Origin: Negativicoccus succinicivorans
Lineage (GTDB): Bacteria; Bacillota; Negativicutes; Veillonellales; Negativicoccaceae
DNA length: 11,259 bases
Direction: 5' to 3'
Assembly: GCF_018373335.1 (NCBI RefSeq)
Contig: NZ_JAHAHH010000042.1
Coordinates: forward strand, 1 to 11,259
Shown: in pieces, positions 6,545-11,259 of the stretch
How the letters are laid out: the number at the start of each line of letters is the position of its first letter
Numbering within the stretch: position 1 is the first letter of the stretch
Position numbers and translations under genes: made by a program
Notes under the pieces: model-generated
The model's input: the letters and a program-made list of their open reading frames with translations, nothing else
What the model was told of the DNA's origin: nothing
The model's database searches: none

Positions 6545-7177
6545 TTACTCGCGTCGCTCATGCATCAAGCGCGATAACATGCCGCGCAGGCGGCGTATGC
6601 CGGTTTTTTGCAATTTATAAATGTAAGTTTTAGAAACTTGTAATTCCAGCGCCAGCTCCTTCGGCTCGCGATTTTGCATGTAAATGCCGTCGACCACCTG
6701 CTGTTCTTTCGGCGGCAAACGATGCACGGCGTTGCACACCGCTTCCCACAAAAGCGTCCGATCGGCCGCCTCAAACGCATCCGTCGCCTCCGTCACGAGG
6801 CTGTTGAATTGCGCGCGGCTTTCGGCCCAGGCGCTGTCTTCCACCGGGATATCGGTTCCGTTTTTATAAATGTAATCGAGCATGCGTCCGCGAATGCGGT
6901 GCCGCGCAAAGAGTGAAAACGCGACCGACCGCGCCGGTTCATACCGTTCCGCCGCTTCCATCAAACCGACGGTGCCCTCCTGCAAAAGATCCAGTAACGT
7001 CGCTTCCTGCAGCTGCCAGCGCATCGCTTCTTTGACGACCAGGGGCTGGTAATGCTCGATCAGCGTTTGGCGGGCGCCGCGATCCTGTTCTTCTTTATAG
7101 GCGCGCCACAAAGAAGCTTCCGTTTCGGGATCCAATAATTCAATTTTGGCAAGTTCCTGAAAATATTCTTTTAACAT
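6545..7177 (-). CDS. RNA polymerase sigma-70 family factor, regions 2 and 4 only
   Basis: A 210-residue alternative sigma factor. Residues 36-103 carry region 2: IEHYQPLVVKEAMRW, then LLDLLQEGTVGLMEAAERY (core-binding, region 2.2) and FSLFARHRIRGRMLDYI (regions 2.3-2.4, resembling the FliA/SigB style RIRGxMLD). Residues 143-200 carry region 4: LPPKEQQVVDGIYMQNREPKELALELQVSKTYIYKLQKTGIRRLRG, where the helix-turn-helix reads the -35 box. The 40 residues between are acidic and show no recognisable region 3, so the domain layout is ECF-like although region 2 resembles larger factors. The start has AAGGAG 4 nt upstream, next to the tamB stop; the gap to tamB is 9 bp. The next gene encodes a single-pass membrane protein. 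Target promoters are unknown, but the position suggests control of envelope genes. Confidence 0.9.
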   Translation of the reverse strand: MLKEYFQELAKIELLDPETEASLWRAYKEEQDRGARQTLIEHYQPLVVKEAMRWQLQEATLLDLLQEGTVGLMEAAERYEPARSVAFSLFARHRIRGRMLDYIYKNGTDIPVEDSAWAESRAQFNSLVTEATDAFEAADRTLLWEAVCNAVHRLPPKEQQVVDGIYMQNREPKELALELQVSKTYIYKLQKTGIRRLRGMLSRLMHERRE

Positions 7178-7181
7178 GGCG

Positions 7182-7187
7182 CTCCTT
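7182..7187 (-). promoter_or_regulatory. Ribosome binding site of the sigma factor gene
   Basis: AAGGAG on the minus strand, 4 nt before the ATG at 7177, touching the tamB stop codon at 7187-7189. Translation of the two genes is probably linked. Confidence 0.65.
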
Positions 7188-10100
7188 TAGAATCGATACT
7201 GCCAATTACCGCCGATATAGTAATTGTCTTCATTATTCATCCACGCTTCCGCTTGGAAACTCCGGTTAATGTCGTAACGGAAACCGGCGCTTTGCTGTTC
7301 GTTGTTGACGCCGGTTGTCAGCACCAACATGAAGTCATCGAACAGATATTTGCCGATTTGCAAGTTGTAAAAGCTTTGGTTAGCGACGGTGGATGTTTCA
7401 AAGGGATCAACCGAACCGGTCGTGACCTGGATCATGTCGAGACCCAACACATCCTGCAGGCGATTTTCGAGCGTGCCGAAAACCAATACCTGCGCCGCCG
7501 ACGCTAAGGCCGCGTTGGCGTCCGCCCGACCGAGATCGTTGATATCGCCCTGCGTGTGCAAGGTAAGCATCATGACGATTTCTTCTTGGCTTAACGCCGG
7601 TTCCGAAGTAAGTTTCAGATCGAGCTCCGTCGGTAAACCGTCCGCCTGCATATGAATGCGGTAACGATTAAATTTTGTCGTGGCGAGCACGTGCAGATTC
7701 GGCAGGAAGCTCTGCGTTCGATTGAAATCGGCCACGCCTTCCTCGACCTTGAATTTATTGCTCAGATACCGCAAGTACCCGTTTTTCACGACTACTTTGC
7801 CGTCAACATCCGGCGCCGCGGTCGTGCCGCCGACATGTAAATCGCCGGCCAATGTCAGGTCATAGAGATAGCTGTTATAAAGACGTGTCTTTTCGCCGAT
7901 GCTGACATTCACATCAAATCCCATCAACAGCGGCGTGCTGCCGTCCGTAAATGTCAACGGAATATCGAAACGGGATTTTTCCACCAGAACATCGCCGGTA
8001 AGATACGGCATGCCCGCCTGTTGCGTAAGTTGTAAATGCGCCGTCAAAGGACCGGAGTAGTATGAGCTCTGCGGATTGATCGCGTCGGCGTCCAGCGTCC
8101 CTTCATAGCGCGTATCGGTAAAGTCGGTCCAGCGAACGTCACCCGCCGTGGTAAGATCGCCTCCGCCGATGGTCGTTTGTCCGCGCCAGGTAGCGGATTT
8201 ACCGTTAAACTTCAACTCCGCGTGAATATGTTCCAGCGGACTTTTCATGGTTTCTATCGTCGCTGCGCCGTCCGCGACAAAAATGCGTCCGTTGATGTGC
8301 GGATCCGCAAGCGTGCCGGTGACCGTGATGCCACCTTTGGTTTCGCCTGTGGCGGAAAGAACCGCCGGCGATAACGCGCGCAACAGTTCCAAATCCGCCT
8401 TATCCAAACGGATTTCCAAGTTCATCGATTCATTCGACTGCGTCGCCCGTCCCGCTTTCGTCAACGCGGCGACCGGAACTTTACCGTACATGCTTAGTTG
8501 ATACGGTTCACGTTGCAGCAAAGTCTGGTTCACTTCAATGATTTGATCGCGCATATTCAACAGGCCGATGAAACGATCAAAGGTAACGCCTGCAAATGCG
8601 CCGTTCGAAAGTTCGAACGACATATCCATCACCGGTGTTTTCGTCGGTCCGGTAAAGACCGCGCTCACATTCAAATTGCCCGTGAGATCAAGCGGTTGTC
8701 CCGCCAGCGCTGTGACGTAGGTGACATCGACATCTTTCGCCGCCAGCTGCATATCGATTTCACCATCGAGATCGGCTGTGCCGGCGGCGGCGAGCACGCC
8801 CGCGCCGATCGGCATATGCAATTTGCGGACGGTCGCCACGCGATTGACGTAATCCGCATCGATTTCCGTCGTGCCGAAAGGTTTGCCGTCAATGCTACCG
8901 TTTTCCAGTTTACCGTTGATGCGCAAACTCGGGTTCGCGGCCGTGCCGTTGAGTTCGACACGCCCCGTCACCTGACCGGCCAAGTTCTCGTACGGGATAT
9001 TCGCCAGACGCAAAAGGCGCGCAATATCTGCTCCCTCCACGTTGCCGGCCCCGCGGAACACGCCGCCGTCCAAGCGATACGTGCCGTTCAAACGGTAAAC
9101 GCCGTCGCGCTGCGTCAACGTCGTATCGGTCAAAGCCGCTACGCCTTCGGCGTAAGCTAAATGACCGCGCAAACCGTCGATCGGTTCGCCGTTGGCATAT
9201 AAATTATGACCCCAGAAGTCCGCTTCCAAGCGCGGATCGGCCGGCGTGCCGCGCAGTGTTCCCTCGGCGGATACGGTGCCCGCCAGTCGGTTCGTATTTT
9301 TTTCGCGCAATACGCGATCAATATCAATTTCACTTGCTTTCAGCTGAACATTCAACGCGTTCGGCGCGATCGTGCCTGACGCGTACAAAGTACCGTTGTA
9401 CATCGAGGCCAGCGCCTCATCCAAGTATAAAATATCGCCGTTGTAACGATAACGGGCGACTACATCCTGATAGAGTTCGCCCATCACCGAACCGTCCCAA
9501 AGATGCAGTTCACCACTCGCTTCCGGTTGATCGAGCGTGCCGCGCACGGTCAGCGAATTGGTGGCCCAGCCGGTCGCGTCCAGCGGCAAGTCGGCCGCCC
9601 GCAGTAACGATTCCAGGCGAATGTTGTCGCTTTGAACTGTAAGATCCAGCGCTTTCGCTCCGGTCAGCTGCGCGCTGCCGGAAACGACATGACCGCCTTC
9701 GGCATCCTGCCAGACAAGACGATCCGTGGTAAACGTATCGTCGACGTACGCCACATCGCCGTGAATCGACGTATACGCGAGACCGTGCACGGCGCCGTCA
9801 CGCGCGCTCACCGTGCCGACGAATTGCGGCGCCGCGACGCTGCCGGTAAGTTGTCCTATAAGATCCGCCGCCCCCGACATAGTGACACCGGCCAAGCCGG
9901 AAAGATACGAAAGCGGTAAATGATGCGCGGCTACTTGAATGCCCTGCGGCGTATCCATGCTGCCGAACGCCGTAAATGTACCGTCACCCATGGTGCCGTT
10001 CAGGTAATGCAACACAAGCGCGCCCGCTTCATAGCGCAACGACGCGCGCAGCGAATCGGTCATGATGCCCGCGCCGCTGACGCCCGTTCCGGAGCCGGTA

Positions 10101-11257
10101 AACGTCGCCAACGCCATTTCCCCGTCATGAAATTCGACCGCGCCGCGGCCGTTGATCGTACCGGCGTACGCGCCGTCCGTTTCCGGAAGCTGCGCCAAAT
10201 TAATATTGTCCGCCGTATATTCACCGGCGCCGGTATTCGTCGCAACATTATAATAACCGCTGCCGCGCACTCGTCCGTCGCCGATTCCCGCCACCACTTC
10301 CGGCAGGTTCACGACATCTCCGCGATAGACAAACTGGGTAAAAACATTTTCCAGCGGCGTCGCGCCGTAGCTGCCCTGTTGCAGCATCGCAACGCCTTCC
10401 GCCGTCGGAGCCGCCACCGTGCCGCCCACATGCGCGTTGGCCGCGACCGGCCCGTAGAGAGGCGCATCGGCAAGCGCCGCCACTTCCGCGCCCGTCGTCG
10501 CCAAATGCAGATCCAGCGCCGGATCGTCATTGAGTAATATCGTGCCGTTGGCCGTCAGCGGTTGCCCGTTCACTTGCGCCTGCATATCGGCAAAGGACAG
10601 ACGATTCGTCGCCAAACGCACGACGGCCTTGGCGTCGGTGACTTTATACCGATCGTATTGCAGCGCGCCGTCGCGCAATTCCGTAGTGCCGTCATAGCGC
10701 AAACCGGTAGAATCGGCGCTGACATTCAAATCCGTGTTGTGAATCTCGCCCGCCTGCAACGCGATCTCCGGCGCGGCATCGCACAGCACGTAATTCGCGA
10801 GCGTGATCGGCAAGCGTTTCGCCGTCACGTGCGCGTTAAAATCGTCCGCCGCAGTATAGTTGCCGGTCAGCGTGACAGGTTCGTTATTATATAAAAATTT
10901 CGCTCGGCCGTCGACGGTCGGGTAATCATTCAAATCCATCCCGCACGTGACATCGGTCAGATGGATGGTAGGATCCTGTAAAAATTCCAAATGCGCCAAA
11001 CCGCGATTGACCATGATTTTGGCGCGCAAAGAGAACTCCGTCTGCGTTTCCTGCGGACGGATCAAATGGGAAACATTCCAGGAACGGTCCGGCTCTTCCC
11101 GCAACCAAACCTCCGGTTGTTCGAGCGTAACGCCGTCGAGGACTCCCAAAGCGGCGCGCTTGCCCATCGCGTATTCGATCGCCCGCCACAGATTCCAGCT
11201 GACTTCGATATCCGGAACACGCGCTACCGTGAGCCCCTTGGCATCGGTTACCGTCGC
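7187..11257 (-). CDS. tamB: TamB-type translocation/assembly module protein, N terminus cut by right edge
   Basis: The frame is open from the right edge; it runs upstream of the ATG at 11167 (ending WNLWRAIEYAMGK into it), so the true start is outside. The 1356 residues seen are almost entirely beta-strand. At least eight loosely repeated units contain a G-T/S-x-x-x-P turn, such as VGGTVAAPTAEG (near 10,410), LTGSVAAPQFVG (near 9,830), VTGTLADPHINGRI (near 8,300) and GGTTAAPDVDGK (near 7,820). The C terminus is the TamB (DUF490) domain: NGYLRYLSNKFKVEEG, then LKLTSEPALSQEEIVMMLTL, and GLDMIQVTTG, ending in a beta strand with terminal YRF. TamB/AsmA-like proteins form a long hydrophobic groove across the periplasm, thought to carry phospholipid to the outer membrane, and TamB couples through its C terminus to an Omp85 barrel. 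Only about 50-150 N-terminal residues, including the inner-membrane anchor, should be missing. Confidence 0.9.
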   Translation of the reverse strand, partial: ATVTDAKGLTVARVPDIEVSWNLWRAIEYAMGKRAALGVLDGVTLEQPEVWLREEPDRSWNVSHLIRPQETQTEFSLRAKIMVNRGLAHLEFLQDPTIHLTDVTCGMDLNDYPTVDGRAKFLYNNEPVTLTGNYTAADDFNAHVTAKRLPITLANYVLCDAAPEIALQAGEIHNTDLNVSADSTGLRYDGTTELRDGALQYDRYKVTDAKAVVRLATNRLSFADMQAQVNGQPLTANGTILLNDDPALDLHLATTGAEVAALADAPLYGPVAANAHVGGTVAAPTAEGVAMLQQGSYGATPLENVFTQFVYRGDVVNLPEVVAGIGDGRVRGSGYYNVATNTGAGEYTADNINLAQLPETDGAYAGTINGRGAVEFHDGEMALATFTGSGTGVSGAGIMTDSLRASLRYEAGALVLHYLNGTMGDGTFTAFGSMDTPQGIQVAAHHLPLSYLSGLAGVTMSGAADLIGQLTGSVAAPQFVGTVSARDGAVHGLAYTSIHGDVAYVDDTFTTDRLVWQDAEGGHVVSGSAQLTGAKALDLTVQSDNIRLESLLRAADLPLDATGWATNSLTVRGTLDQPEASGELHLWDGSVMGELYQDVVARYRYNGDILYLDEALASMYNGTLYASGTIAPNALNVQLKASEIDIDRVLREKNTNRLAGTVSAEGTLRGTPADPRLEADFWGHNLYANGEPIDGLRGHLAYAEGVAALTDTTLTQRDGVYRLNGTYRLDGGVFRGAGNVEGADIARLLRLANIPYENLAGQVTGRVELNGTAANPSLRINGKLENGSIDGKPFGTTEIDADYVNRVATVRKLHMPIGAGVLAAAGTADLDGEIDMQLAAKDVDVTYVTALAGQPLDLTGNLNVSAVFTGPTKTPVMDMSFELSNGAFAGVTFDRFIGLLNMRDQIIEVNQTLLQREPYQLSMYGKVPVAALTKAGRATQSNESMNLEIRLDKADLELLRALSPAVLSATGETKGGITVTGTLADPHINGRIFVADGAATIETMKSPLEHIHAELKFNGKSATWRGQTTIGGGDLTTAGDVRWTDFTDTRYEGTLDADAINPQSSYYSGPLTAHLQLTQQAGMPYLTGDVLVEKSRFDIPLTFTDGSTPLLMGFDVNVSIGEKTRLYNSYLYDLTLAGDLHVGGTTAAPDVDGKVVVKNGYLRYLSNKFKVEEGVADFNRTQSFLPNLHVLATTKFNRYRIHMQADGLPTELDLKLTSEPALSQEEIVMMLTLHTQGDINDLGRADANAALASAAQVLVFGTLENRLQDVLGLDMIQVTTGSVDPFETSTVANQSFYNLQIGKYLFDDFMLVLTTGVNNEQQSAGFRYDINRSFQAEAWMNNEDNYYIGGNWQYRF

Positions 11258-11259
11258 AT

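Noticed and set aside
8498..10537. Several plus-strand open frames inside tamB (8498-9160, 9920-10537 and others)
   Set aside because: Arg/His-rich shadow translations of a continuous TamB frame, without ribosome sites or domain signals.
11167..11167. ATG at 11167 as the TamB start
   Set aside because: The frame stays open upstream to the window edge with TamB-like sequence, there is no ribosome site, and a start there would leave out the inner-membrane anchor.
11251..11259. An ATG on the minus strand at the very edge (11259)
   Set aside because: That frame meets a stop after three codons; the TamB frame is the one starting at 11257.

Overview
The window is one compact block of outer-membrane biogenesis genes, all read from the minus strand. 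The combination points to a diderm Firmicute of the class Negativicutes (Veillonella/Megasphaera/Selenomonas relatives): a three-POTRA BamA, TamB, several OmpH/Skp chaperones and LpxD, with strong AGGAGG-type ribosome binding sites. Base composition looks to be a little above 50% GC, higher than is usual for Veillonella. Genus cannot be decided from the sequence alone.

In transcription order (high to low coordinates) the layout is: a tamB-type gene cut by the right edge; a small sigma-70 family factor; a short AT-rich gap; a single-pass membrane protein with an Ala/Pro-rich tail; bamA; a strong hairpin; an unrecognised secreted protein that looks like three POTRA-like units followed by a beta-rich, barrel-like C terminus; three OmpH/Skp-type proteins in a row (one secreted or signal-anchored, two lipoproteins); and the first 87 codons of lpxD, cut by the left edge. 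From bamA to lpxD the genes are spaced by 60 bp or less, and the last three junctions are 3 bp or overlapping, so this part reads as one operon with translational coupling.

The genes fit one job. OmpH/Skp proteins hold unfolded outer-membrane proteins in the periplasm, BamA folds them into the membrane, TamB is thought to bridge the two membranes for phospholipid delivery, and LpxD makes the lipid A precursor. The regulatory novelty is a sigma factor set 9 bp after tamB and followed by a membrane protein of unknown role, which could form an envelope-sensing switch. The structural novelty is the POTRA-like protein next to bamA. No mobile elements, RNA genes, CRISPR arrays or gene-free stretches over 300 bp were seen; the longest gap is 159 bp.
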